Positions 54,853-63,225 of a stretch of 64,000 nt of DNA are shown here, one piece after another (position 1 is the stretch's first letter; the number at the start of each line of letters is the position of its first letter). The translations under genes were made by a program, and so were the position numbers. The stretch is from Gammaproteobacteria bacterium (GTDB taxonomy: Bacteria > Pseudomonadota > Gammaproteobacteria > SZUA-140), in the NCBI GenBank assembly GCA_016716465.1, contig JADJWH010000007.1, forward strand, positions 122,501 through 186,500, written 5' to 3'. The notes beneath the pieces are model-generated. The model had not been told where the DNA came from and did not search any database. It was given only the letters and a program-made list of their open reading frames with translations.

Positions 54853-55842
54853 ATGAATCAAAGTCCCACTCTGGTCAGTATCGTCACGCCCGTCTACAAC
54901 GGCGAGGCTTATCTGGCGCAATGCATCGAAAGCGTGCTCGGGCAGACCTACCATAACTGGGAATACATCATAGTCAATAATTGCAGCACCGACGGCACGC
55001 CTGCCATCGTGGAGCGTTATGCGCGGCGGGATTCGCGCATCAAGGTTCACGGCACCGACAGCTTGCTCTCGGCGGTGGAGAACCATAATTTCGCGGTAGC
55101 CAGGATGGATCCCGCGAGCGTGTACTGCAAAATCCTTCATGCCGACGACTGGCTGTTCCCCGAATGCCTGGAGCGCATGGTGGGCGTGGCGGTTTCGAAC
55201 GCATCAGTGGGTATCGTCGGTTCCTACAACCTGGTCGGGAAGACGGTGCGTTGCGACGGGCTGCCTTATCCGGACGCGGTGATTCCGGGACGGGAGGCCG
55301 GCCGCCTGGCTCTGTTGGGGAAGGCCTACCCGTTCTATTCACCTTCCTCCACGATGATCCGGTCGGATCTTGTCCGAGCCCGGGCCTCGTTCTACGACCC
55401 AACCAAGATGCATGCGGACGTCGAACTTATGTACGAATTGCTCCAGGAACAGGATTTCGGCTTTGTACATCAGGTGCTGACGTACGTCCGTGAACACGCC
55501 GCGTCGGAAACCTCCCGGTCGGCTCAGCCGCTGAACAGGATTCTGTGGTCCAATTTCGATCTTCTGGTGAGATACGGCCCCATATTTCTCGAGGCAGGCG
55601 AGTTCAAGGCCAGGACCCGGGCCTATGAGCGCAACTATTACAAATTTCTGGCCCGGGGCCTGTGGGAGCTGCGCGACCGGGAATTCTGGCGCTATCACGC
55701 GCGAGGATTGCGATCGCTCGGCTATCCGATCAATCCGGTGCGGCTGCTGGGTCGGGCCCTGGGCGAGGCCGTGTGTAGTCCACGGAACACCCTGGCGCGG
55801 CTGTTGCGCGGTTCAGGAATGACTCGCGGCGGCGCCCGCTGA
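54853..55842 (+). CDS. Family 2 glycosyltransferase
   Basis: 329 residues. GT-A fold: LVSIVTPVYNGEAYLAQCIE, SVLGQTYHNWEYIIVNNCST, and the metal-binding acidic motif ILHADDWLFPECLERM (D-D after A) near residue 98. YVREHAASETSRSAQPLNR follows in the acceptor half. No membrane segments, so it adds one sugar to a lipid-linked intermediate at the inner face. Sits between the UnbV pair (divergent) and sulfotransferase 3 (convergent). Its ribosome site is weak (CGGGATAAACA). Confidence 0.9.
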   Translation: MNQSPTLVSIVTPVYNGEAYLAQCIESVLGQTYHNWEYIIVNNCSTDGTPAIVERYARRDSRIKVHGTDSLLSAVENHNFAVARMDPASVYCKILHADDWLFPECLERMVGVAVSNASVGIVGSYNLVGKTVRCDGLPYPDAVIPGREAGRLALLGKAYPFYSPSSTMIRSDLVRARASFYDPTKMHADVELMYELLQEQDFGFVHQVLTYVREHAASETSRSAQPLNRILWSNFDLLVRYGPIFLEAGEFKARTRAYERNYYKFLARGLWELRDREFWRYHARGLRSLGYPINPVRLLGRALGEAVCSPRNTLARLLRGSGMTRGGAR

Positions 55843-55880
55843 ACGCGGCGGACTGATCGGTCATATCTTGACCGGGCGGT

Positions 55881-56825
55881 TCAGGCCCAGTCGGCGTCGG
55901 AATAAAACTCGCGCGCGACGTCCTCGACGTAACCCCGAATTCTCAGGATCTCTTCGCCCGACAGCCGGTGTTTCCAACTGGAAATGTTCTGCTGGCTGTC
56001 GAGTTTGAGAGTTTTCTCGGTGCCCGATGCCCGTTCGGGGTTGGACTTCCCAGTGTGTTCGGCGATCACGGAGCGCGCTTTGTCCGTGTAGGGCAGCTCC
56101 AGTTTTTTGTACAGATCCGCGAAGGACCGGGCGGGGTCGAGCGAGATGTCCTCATGGCGCAGGAAGGTCCAGTCAGGATGCCGTTTTTTGTAGGTTGAAA
56201 TCACATGGTGATGCATCGCCCAGGCCAGCGACGCGCGCTCGATCAGGTCGTGCTCGCCACCGCTCATCTCACGTATTCGCCGTTCAAAGGGGCCGAGATA
56301 ATCCCGCATCAGCAAGGTTTGCGGCAACGCCCATTTTTCAGGATGGGAGGCCCATCCCAGCCGCTTCATGCTCGCGACGAATGCCGCGGGGTGGCGGATC
56401 ATGACGATGCAGTGCATGTCGAAGTGGCCGCACAGCCACTCGGCCGACATCAGGGCGATCGGGTCCTTGATCAGGGGACGCCCTCCACCACGACGCAGCT
56501 CGCGGGATGCGCTCAGGTTGCGCGCGATGCCCAGCAGGTCCCGGGGCGAGCGCGCGGAGCGCAGCCCATGCCTCCAGTCGTATCGCCCTTCGAGCAGTCG
56601 TTGCACCGCGGCGTGATATTCGTCGCCGTTATCCTCGCAGATATGAATGAAGTAGTGAGGCACCTTGAGCCCGTAAAGTTCCTCGCTCGCCTTGACGAGC
56701 GGGTTGAACGGTTCATGTACGTAGTACAGCGCGGGATCGATGGTGAGCATGCGTCCGAGCCAAGTGGTGCCCGAGCGCGGGGCGCCGGTGACCAGGACGG
56801 GCTTGATCATTGCGGTGGCGTTCAT
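55881..56825 (-). CDS. Sulfotransferase 3
   Basis: 314 residues. 5'-PSB loop PVLVTGAPRSGTTWLGRMLT near residues 9-28, LYYVHEPFNPLV, and the 3'-PB motif IVMIRHPAAFVASMKRLGW near 140-158. LAWAMHHHVISTY and FLRHEDISLDPARSFADLYK are also typical of P-loop carbohydrate sulfotransferases. ATG 56810 is an alternative start. A near-perfect sigma-54 promoter lies 43 bp upstream. It converges on the GT2 gene with 38 bp between stops, holding only a short stem (CGGTCA/TGACCG). Confidence 0.88.
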   Translation of the reverse strand: MNATAMIKPVLVTGAPRSGTTWLGRMLTIDPALYYVHEPFNPLVKASEELYGLKVPHYFIHICEDNGDEYHAAVQRLLEGRYDWRHGLRSARSPRDLLGIARNLSASRELRRGGGRPLIKDPIALMSAEWLCGHFDMHCIVMIRHPAAFVASMKRLGWASHPEKWALPQTLLMRDYLGPFERRIREMSGGEHDLIERASLAWAMHHHVISTYKKRHPDWTFLRHEDISLDPARSFADLYKKLELPYTDKARSVIAEHTGKSNPERASGTEKTLKLDSQQNISSWKHRLSGEEILRIRGYVEDVAREFYSDADWA

Positions 56826-56867
56826 GTGTTATCCATAAATGGGCGGGGATGGCTGGCCTTACATCGA

Positions 56868-56883
56868 AGCAAATCCTGTGCCA
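56868..56883 (-). promoter_or_regulatory. Sigma-54 (-24/-12) promoter, near consensus, before sulfotransferase 3
   Basis: Read on the minus strand: TGGCACAGGATTTGCT. It matches TGGCAC-N5-TTGCT at every conserved position, with the 10-nt GG to GC spacing. Start of transcription would be near 56857, about 32 nt before the ATG at 56825. Confidence 0.8.
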
Positions 56884-57022
56884 CCGGGGTCTCATGGGCA
56901 GGATGTGTGCGATCGGTGAACAGCTCCGGGGCTCAGTATAATCCGGGCCCGTGTAAACACACAGCCGCCCTCCGCACGTGGTCTGGCATGCTATCAGTGA
57001 AATAGCGGATAATGATATCTCA

Positions 57023-59080
57023 ATGAAGCCCGCCGAACATCTCGACTCCGACCATCACCTTGCCCAGGCGATCCGCGAACCAGGAATCTTCGCCCGGCGG
57101 CGCGGATTACAGCGGGCGTGCGTCGGGAGTATCTCCGGACGTCGCCTGCGGTCATGGGGACGTTTGCTGACGCTGGGCTGGGCAATCGCCACGATCTCCG
57201 CATGTTCTCCTTCGCTGCAGGGTGGGGAGGGGTTCAAGCCCGAACCCCTGGCGGTTGCCGACTATGGCATCTTCGATCTCGGAATCGCCGATATCAACGA
57301 TGACGACCGCCTGGATGTCTTCACCTCGAATCATTCCGGCCCGCAAAGCATCTTGCTGAATCAGGGGGGCGGCGTGTTCAGTGATGGATTCTCAAACCTG
57401 AGGTTCGATCAGGATGCGAAATTTCCCGGGCTGGCCGTCGTCGCGCACGAGCCGGCGATAGACCGCCCCGGGCTCTTCATCAACTGGCGCGGTCCCAAGA
57501 TTGTCATCCGTGCGCACGACCTCGATCGACTCGACGGCACGGTATCCGGGACGATTCGGCTGCTCGACCCGGAGAAAGTGATTATCGAGGAAAAAAAGAA
57601 CTTCGATGTATCGACCGAGTCCGCTCCCGGCGCGAATGGCATCTCCGATATGGTGATCCGGTTTACCGGCCGGGGGGAGGGTTACTTCGCCTTCAAGCCG
57701 AACATCCATGCCCAGTCCATCCACTTCCGAATCGATCCGGAAGTTACGCCCCGGGATATCCATGTCGGACCCGGGTACGCGTCACCGGCCGCGAATGAAT
57801 TCTCGATGGATATGCGCGACCGCCATGGCATGGCCTGGGCCGATTACAACGGCGACGGTCAAACCGATGTCTTCGTCACGCGCGGTGGACAGAGCGGCAT
57901 GATGTGGATAATGCCGGGGGATTACTGGGACGAATTGCTGATCCGCGGGCGGACGGGTTTCGAGGATCGGGGAAAGTCGCTGGGCCTGGTAAAGCATGGC
58001 TGTTCGGGCAGACAGGCGGCATGGGTCGATTTCGACAATGACAACCGCCTGGATCTCTACATTGTCTGTGGGAGGGGCTTTCAGCGTCAGCTCAATCAGC
58101 TTTACCGCCAGAAAGAGGATGGCGCCTTTGTCGATGTCGCTCGGGAAACGGGGCTCGACATCGCCGATGACGGCATCTTCGAGTGGGTGGATGCCGACGG
58201 CGATGGAGACATGGATCTCGTCTGGGCCAGTCGCGACAAGTTTCTATTGTACGTCAACGACGGGGGCCGGTTCTCGGCGCGTGAAATCGGGGCCAATCCG
58301 GCGCGGCGTATTCCCACCGAGTTGGCGCCCTCGGATTTCGACAGTGATGGGGATATCGATATCTTTGCGGCCGCCCGGGGTGGGAATGCGCTCCTGATTA
58401 ACCAGGGTGGAACGTACGTGGTGACCGATCTGAAGCCGCTGGGTTTGCCGCGGAAAAGCATGGCCGCCAACTGGGTGGATGTCGACAATGACGGGCGTGA
58501 TGAGCTGCATCTCATGCCGGGCGGACTGTATCGCCGGGTGGATGGGGTGTTCCGCCATGTCGGGGGGCCGGATCTCCGGATCAGGGAGCGCTTGTCGCCG
58601 GTCAATCTGACCGATGCCCGCGTTTCATGGTTCGATGCCGATGACGACGGGACCCGCGACGTCATCGTGGCCGTGAATTATGTGGTCAAAAAGCAGAAAT
58701 GGGCGAATTGGTATGCCGGTGTATCCGGTATTGAGGACCGCCTTGGCGGACTCAAGGATTATTGGGACGTCGGTTATTTCCATGTTGACCCGCCGGCTGC
58801 AAATCACTGGCTGCAGGTACGGCTTGTCGGTCCGGCCGGTAACCGCCCGGCCATCGGCGCGAGCGTGACGGTTACGACGTCGCGGTCCACGCAGATGAGG
58901 CAGGTCGGTTCCGCGGAAGGGTCGCGGTATTCACAGGGGCATTACCGCCTCTATTTCGGGCTGGGCGACGCGGACCGGGCCGAAAAAGTGGAAGTGCGCT
59001 GGCCTGACGGTCGCAGACAGGAAATCCGTGATCCGCGAGTCGATCGCCTCCTGGTGGCCGACTGGGACGCCGCGCGCTAG
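57023..59080 (+). CDS. FG-GAP repeat lipoprotein with C-terminal ASPIC/UnbV domain (protein C)
   Basis: About 685 residues. An unusually long N-terminal region precedes a hydrophobic stretch (LLTLGWAIATISAC) ending in a lipobox-like I-S-A-C, so it is probably an outer-membrane lipoprotein. Seven calcium-type loops: DINDDDRLDVFTSNH, DYNGDGQTDVFVTRGG, DFDNDNRLDLYIVCG, DADGDGDMDLVWAS, DFDSDGDIDIFAAAR, DVDNDGRDELHL, DADDDGTRDVIVAV. The end carries the ASPIC/UnbV pattern (YFGLGDADRAEKVEVRWPDG). It is more distant from proteins A and B than they are from each other. The start could lie further in if the long leader is not translated. Confidence 0.82.
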   Translation: MKPAEHLDSDHHLAQAIREPGIFARRRGLQRACVGSISGRRLRSWGRLLTLGWAIATISACSPSLQGGEGFKPEPLAVADYGIFDLGIADINDDDRLDVFTSNHSGPQSILLNQGGGVFSDGFSNLRFDQDAKFPGLAVVAHEPAIDRPGLFINWRGPKIVIRAHDLDRLDGTVSGTIRLLDPEKVIIEEKKNFDVSTESAPGANGISDMVIRFTGRGEGYFAFKPNIHAQSIHFRIDPEVTPRDIHVGPGYASPAANEFSMDMRDRHGMAWADYNGDGQTDVFVTRGGQSGMMWIMPGDYWDELLIRGRTGFEDRGKSLGLVKHGCSGRQAAWVDFDNDNRLDLYIVCGRGFQRQLNQLYRQKEDGAFVDVARETGLDIADDGIFEWVDADGDGDMDLVWASRDKFLLYVNDGGRFSAREIGANPARRIPTELAPSDFDSDGDIDIFAAARGGNALLINQGGTYVVTDLKPLGLPRKSMAANWVDVDNDGRDELHLMPGGLYRRVDGVFRHVGGPDLRIRERLSPVNLTDARVSWFDADDDGTRDVIVAVNYVVKKQKWANWYAGVSGIEDRLGGLKDYWDVGYFHVDPPAANHWLQVRLVGPAGNRPAIGASVTVTTSRSTQMRQVGSAEGSRYSQGHYRLYFGLGDADRAEKVEVRWPDGRRQEIRDPRVDRLLVADWDAAR

Positions 59081-59105
59081 ATTCGCGTGGTTCGCGCGCG
59101 AACTC

Positions 59106-59786
59106 TCAGGATGTGGCGGTTCGGATTCTGACCACCCTGGCGGGATTGCCGACCGCGATGGCCATGGCCGGGATGTCACGTGACACCACGCTTCCGGCGC
59201 CCACGATGGCCCCTTCACCGATGGTTACGCCGTCGAGCACGATGGTGCCAACTCCCAGCCAGACATCATCACCGATGACAATACCGCCTTTCGTCTGTAC
59301 CGGCTGTTGTCTCAGTGGCTGATCAGATGACATCCCGTGGTTATATGGGTAGAACGAACAGTTCGGTGCGATTTCCACCCGGCGGCCGATCCGAATCGAA
59401 CCCACGTACGCCGACAACTGGCAGCGCGGCTGGATATGGCTTTCATCCCCGATGATGATCTTTCCGTCTGTGCCGGTTTGCAGGAAACAGTCCCGGTGGA
59501 TATGTACCCCGGCGCCGAGTTCGATCTGTCCTCCGCCGTGATCCTCATAGATGAGCGCCTGTTCACCAATGAAGACCCGTGCATTCAGTCTGAGGTTCGA
59601 GTGGTGCAGGGTCGCGCAGGGGGATATGTAGCCATTTTTGCCCATGGCTGCCAGCGGTAGACGGCCGTAGAAAGGAGGCCAGCCGAGTCCCGCAAGCCCG
59701 CATGCCGCGCGTCCCAGCGGTCCCTGTCCGGAGAATTTCATCCAGAACCGCGTCCAGCGGTTTCTGATGCGGGTCTTTATCGACAT
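59106..59786 (-). CDS. Left-handed beta-helix acyltransferase
   Basis: About 226 residues. Hexapeptide repeats run through the second half (ELGAGVHIHRDCFLQTGTD, IIIGDESHIQPRCQLSA, RIGRRVEIAPNCSFYPYNHG). The end matches the maltose/galactoside O-acetyltransferase group: GGIVIGDDVWLGVGTIVLDG then VVSRDIPAMAIAVGNPARVV. The catalytic His of this group is likely in the YPYNHG segment. It should O-acetylate a sugar of the polysaccharide. No clear ribosome site at 59786; 59843 is the longest possible start. Converges on protein C, with a palindrome (GTTCGCGCGCGAAC) between the stops. Confidence 0.85.
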   Translation of the reverse strand: MSIKTRIRNRWTRFWMKFSGQGPLGRAACGLAGLGWPPFYGRLPLAAMGKNGYISPCATLHHSNLRLNARVFIGEQALIYEDHGGGQIELGAGVHIHRDCFLQTGTDGKIIIGDESHIQPRCQLSAYVGSIRIGRRVEIAPNCSFYPYNHGMSSDQPLRQQPVQTKGGIVIGDDVWLGVGTIVLDGVTIGEGAIVGAGSVVSRDIPAMAIAVGNPARVVRIRTATS

Positions 59787-59865
59787 GGATGTGTGTCTTT
59801 TATCGGTTCGGATAAACGGAAACCGCATTATATCGCAGTTCAAGCAGGGTGCCCGGTTTCGCGGC

Positions 59866-59893
59866 TTGACTGGGCTCCTCGGTTGGGCATACT
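59866..59893 (+). promoter_or_regulatory. Candidate sigma-70 promoter for sulfotransferase 4
   Basis: TTGACT (59866-59871), 16-bp spacer, CATACT (59888-59893). Five of six and four of six matches to consensus. Would start about 40 nt before the ATG at 59941. Confidence 0.45.
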
Positions 59894-59940
59894 GGCGGGA
59901 AAGGCCGGAAGAGCCGAATCAGACGTGCCAGGGAGGCGTG

Positions 59941-60771
59941 ATGGTATCCGCTATCGCGAAGGCGGGCAGGAGAATCCGATCCAGGTTCAGCGGAGGCCGC
60001 TTCGGGGCAGTGTCCCTCCGCGCGCAGCCCCCACCGTTCAAAATCCTCGTCGGAACGCATCACAAGACGGGATCGTCCTGGATGCGCGGGATCTTCTCGA
60101 AGTTGTGCGAGACTTTCCAGTGGACCTTCTATGCCGGTGAACAGGAATTCCTTCCGCGGCAATTCGAGGTGTTCTTCAATAACCACAGTCGATTCGCGCC
60201 GGCGGACATTCACGAACCCTGCAGGGGAGTGCATGTGATCCGTGATCCGCGCGACCGCATCGTTTCGGGTTGTTTTTACCATCAAAAGTCTTCGGAAGGA
60301 TGGCTGCACGTCAAGCGGCCCGAGTTCGGAGGGCTGACGTACCAGGAAAAGATCAACAGCTATGCAACCCTCGACGAGCAGCTTCTGTTCGAGATGGAGC
60401 ATGCCGGTCGCAGGGGTATTGAGGAGATGCTGTCCTGGGAATACCATCAGCCGGGGTTCTATGAGGCCAGGTACGAGGATCTCATACAGGACTACGACCT
60501 CCGAAAATTCCACGACATCTTCGCCTTTCTGGGTATCCCGGGCGAGATTCTTCCGGAATCCCTCCGGATCGCCTACGACAACAGCCTGTTTTCGGGGAAC
60601 CACCGACGATCCGTCCATATCAGGTCAGGGCAGCCGGGGCAATGGGTTTCATACTTCAAATCGCGCCACCGGGAGAGATTCCGGGAACTGTTCGGGGACG
60701 CGCTGACGATTCTCGGTTATGAGCCCGATCATGCATGGGTGTCCGATGAGCGGGCCGGGGGTATGTCCTGA
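59941..60771 (+). CDS. Sulfotransferase 4
   Basis: 276 residues from ATG 59941, which follows a good GGGAGG site. PSB loop KILVGTHHKTGSSWMRGIF has a Lys-Thr-Gly-Ser-Ser core in place of the more usual RSGTT. The 3'-PB motif is HVIRDPRDRIVSGCFYHQK. YEARYEDLIQDYDLRKFHDI and SGQPGQWVSYFKSRHRERF near the end match the PAPS/acceptor segments of animal-like cytosolic sulfotransferases. The four sulfotransferases of this window differ strongly in sequence, so they are separate acquisitions, each perhaps acting on a different position or sugar. Confidence 0.87.
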   Translation: MVSAIAKAGRRIRSRFSGGRFGAVSLRAQPPPFKILVGTHHKTGSSWMRGIFSKLCETFQWTFYAGEQEFLPRQFEVFFNNHSRFAPADIHEPCRGVHVIRDPRDRIVSGCFYHQKSSEGWLHVKRPEFGGLTYQEKINSYATLDEQLLFEMEHAGRRGIEEMLSWEYHQPGFYEARYEDLIQDYDLRKFHDIFAFLGIPGEILPESLRIAYDNSLFSGNHRRSVHIRSGQPGQWVSYFKSRHRERFRELFGDALTILGYEPDHAWVSDERAGGMS

Positions 60772-60882
60772 CGTTCAGTGAAATAGCTCCCCCTAGTGGC
60801 CAACCCGCAGGGGATGTAGGAATCGATCGGCTTTCTTTATACACTACGTCTATGTGCCGATTGATCGAGATGCGTCAGGTTT

Positions 60883-62079
60883 ATGGAGCCAAGCGGTAGT
60901 AAAAAGAAGATACTGGTTATATCTCCCACACCGACCCACCCTCACAGCGCCGGCAACCGGGCGAGAATACATACCCTGATGACCAGCATGCTTTCTTTGG
61001 GGCATGAGGTCCACTTCCTGCACATCGAGAAAGAGGCGGGTGATCGTCAAGCAATGCTGGCCTGTTGGGGGGGAAGATTTCATTCCCTGTCTTTCCGTAT
61101 GCCGGAGAATCGTTTCTCGAGACTGCGACGCAGGGTCCGCAAATGGCTGGGTTTGGAGACACAATATATTTACGGTGTCGATGAATGGTACGATCCGGCC
61201 GCGGATGCCTTCATTCGCGATCTGGCCGCGAGGATCGGTTTTGATGCCGTGATCGTGGAATACGTGTTCTTTTCCAGGGCGCTGCGTTGTTTCGGCGGCG
61301 ACGTATTAAAGCTTGTGGATACACACGATGTTTTTGCGGATCGCCACCGGCGCTATCTGGCCGAGGGAAAAAAACCGCAATGGTTTTCCACCTCCAGGCG
61401 TGAAGAGGCGCGTGGCCTGGCGCGCGCGGATGTCGTTATCGCGATCCAGGAGAACGAGGCGCGCTTCTTTCGCGAAACAACGCCCCAACGGGTGATCACC
61501 GTTGGTCATATCGTGCCCGTGGATGAGGCGTCCGAAGACGAGGCGCGAACCTCCGGGATGTTGTACGTGGGGTCGGGTAATGAAATCAATGTGCATGCCG
61601 CTAAATATTTCATTGACGGCATATTGCCCGCCATCCGGCAACACATCCCCTCGGCGATATTGACAGTGGCCGGTGGTGTCTGCGACAGGCTCGCCGACAC
61701 CCCGGGCGTCCGCCTGCTGGGGCAGGTCGAGGATCTCGCGCCTTTGTACCGGTCCGCCGCGGTCGTGGTCAATCCGATCCTGTTCGGGACCGGATTGAAG
61801 ATCAAAACGGTGGAGGCCCTCGGGTTCGGCCGCCCACTGGTGACCACGCCAGCGGGCGCGGAAGGGCTGGAGGAGATGGCGGGCAAGGCGTTTGTGATAG
61901 CCGACTCGGAGTCCGCCTTTTCCAGCGCCGTGATCGACCTGCTCTCGGATCACCACGCCAGACAGGCGCTAGGGCAAAATGCCCGCGAGTGCGCCACGGA
62001 TTGGAATCGGCATTGTCTGTCTGAGCTGGCGGCGGTGCTGAGCGGCCGATTGCCCGGTGCGCGCGATCGAATGGTGTAA
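60883..62079 (+). CDS. Family 4-type glycosyltransferase (GT-B)
   Basis: 398 residues. N-terminal Rossmann half ILVISPTPTHPHSAGNRARI; DTHDVFADRHRRYLAEG carries a conserved His-Asp; the C-terminal half has LYVGSGNEINVHAAKYF and the donor-site E-x7-E region GLKIKTVEALGFGRPLVTTP. No membrane segment. First of three consecutive GT4-like genes (gaps of 27 and 6 bp), hence an operon that should build the repeat unit. Donor sugar unknown. Confidence 0.9.
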   Translation: MEPSGSKKKILVISPTPTHPHSAGNRARIHTLMTSMLSLGHEVHFLHIEKEAGDRQAMLACWGGRFHSLSFRMPENRFSRLRRRVRKWLGLETQYIYGVDEWYDPAADAFIRDLAARIGFDAVIVEYVFFSRALRCFGGDVLKLVDTHDVFADRHRRYLAEGKKPQWFSTSRREEARGLARADVVIAIQENEARFFRETTPQRVITVGHIVPVDEASEDEARTSGMLYVGSGNEINVHAAKYFIDGILPAIRQHIPSAILTVAGGVCDRLADTPGVRLLGQVEDLAPLYRSAAVVVNPILFGTGLKIKTVEALGFGRPLVTTPAGAEGLEEMAGKAFVIADSESAFSSAVIDLLSDHHARQALGQNARECATDWNRHCLSELAAVLSGRLPGARDRMV

Positions 62080-62106
62080 GATCGGAACCTACGGCGAAGA
62101 TAGCGC

Positions 62107-63219
62107 ATGCATCCCCAGTCCTGGCCCCCGGCAACGCGGATCGTCCCGGCCCATGTCAAGGCCATCCCCCCGGCCACGCTGATCACGCTGCGCATGAGCG
62201 GTCATGCCGGCGCCTCCGGATATGATCGTCTGCAGGAATTCACGGGTGGGGGACTGATCAGGCTGAATGATCATTGGACGCTGGGCCGGCGCGCCGTGGC
62301 CCGCTCGCTGCGCTTCATGATCCGGGGCTCGGGATCGCTCTGGTACCAGCGAGCGAACCTGGTCAGCGAACTGCAGGCGGCCCGGCAGTGGCTGGCGCGA
62401 AAAGGACAGGTGTTTCATTATCTGTACGGCGAGAATTCGTATCGTTACCTGGGAGGGATGAAATCAGTGCGTCCCGGCAACGCCATCGTATGCACATATC
62501 ATACCCCTCCCGACAGATTCAGGCAGGTGGTTACCGATCATAAGCACATCGCCCGTCTGGATGCCGTGATCGTCATGTCGACCGTTCAGTTGGAGCTCTT
62601 TACGGATCTGCTGGGCGGTGAGCGGGCATTTTTTATCCCGCACGGCATCGATGTCGATTGCTATGCGCCGGGCGCGGCGCCGCGGACGCGAGGCGGGATA
62701 TTCCGCTGTCTCTTCGTCGGATCCCACCTGCGCGATATCGATACCCTGGTGGCCACGGCGAGGGCGCTGCGACCGCGCGGAGATATCCGATTCACGGTGG
62801 TTACCCGGCCGGCCAATCTGCCGAAGCTTGAAGGCCTCGACAATATCGATATCCGTTCAAATCTCGATGACCGCCAATTATTGTCCCTGTATCAGGAATC
62901 GGATCTCTTTGTGATGCCTCTGCTCGACAGCACGGCCAACAACAGCCTGCTGGAAGCCATGGCCTGCGGCATGCCGATGGTCACCACTGATCTTCAGGGG
63001 GTCCGGGATTACACTGACCCGGAGTGTGCCGTGCTCACGAAAAAAGGCGATGCGCGCGCAGTATCGGAGGCAATCGAATGGCTGGAGCGGGATGATGCCG
63101 CCCGCGAGCGAATGGGCCGGGCGAGCCGCGATCGTGCCCTGGCATTCCGCTGGGAAACGATCGCCGAACATACCCGCGATGTGTACTGCTTCGCGGGATT
63201 GAATCTTGCATCGGGATAA
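62107..63219 (+). CDS. Family 4-type glycosyltransferase (GT-B)
   Basis: 370 residues. MRMSGHAGASGYDRLQEF near the start is the flexible-loop region of GT-B enzymes; VIVMSTVQLELFTDLLGGE leads into FIPHGIDVDCYAPG, the inter-domain hinge. The donor site is NNSLLEAMACGMPMVTTDLQ (E-x7-E type). Second gene of the glycosyltransferase run; 6 bp before the next start. Acceptor and donor unknown. Confidence 0.9.
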   Translation: MHPQSWPPATRIVPAHVKAIPPATLITLRMSGHAGASGYDRLQEFTGGGLIRLNDHWTLGRRAVARSLRFMIRGSGSLWYQRANLVSELQAARQWLARKGQVFHYLYGENSYRYLGGMKSVRPGNAIVCTYHTPPDRFRQVVTDHKHIARLDAVIVMSTVQLELFTDLLGGERAFFIPHGIDVDCYAPGAAPRTRGGIFRCLFVGSHLRDIDTLVATARALRPRGDIRFTVVTRPANLPKLEGLDNIDIRSNLDDRQLLSLYQESDLFVMPLLDSTANNSLLEAMACGMPMVTTDLQGVRDYTDPECAVLTKKGDARAVSEAIEWLERDDAARERMGRASRDRALAFRWETIAEHTRDVYCFAGLNLASG

Positions 63220-63225
63220 GGGGCC

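Noticed and set aside
37856..59080. PEP-CTERM or other C-terminal sorting signals on the secreted proteins
   Set aside because: None of the C termini shows a PEP motif followed by a hydrophobic helix and basic tail.
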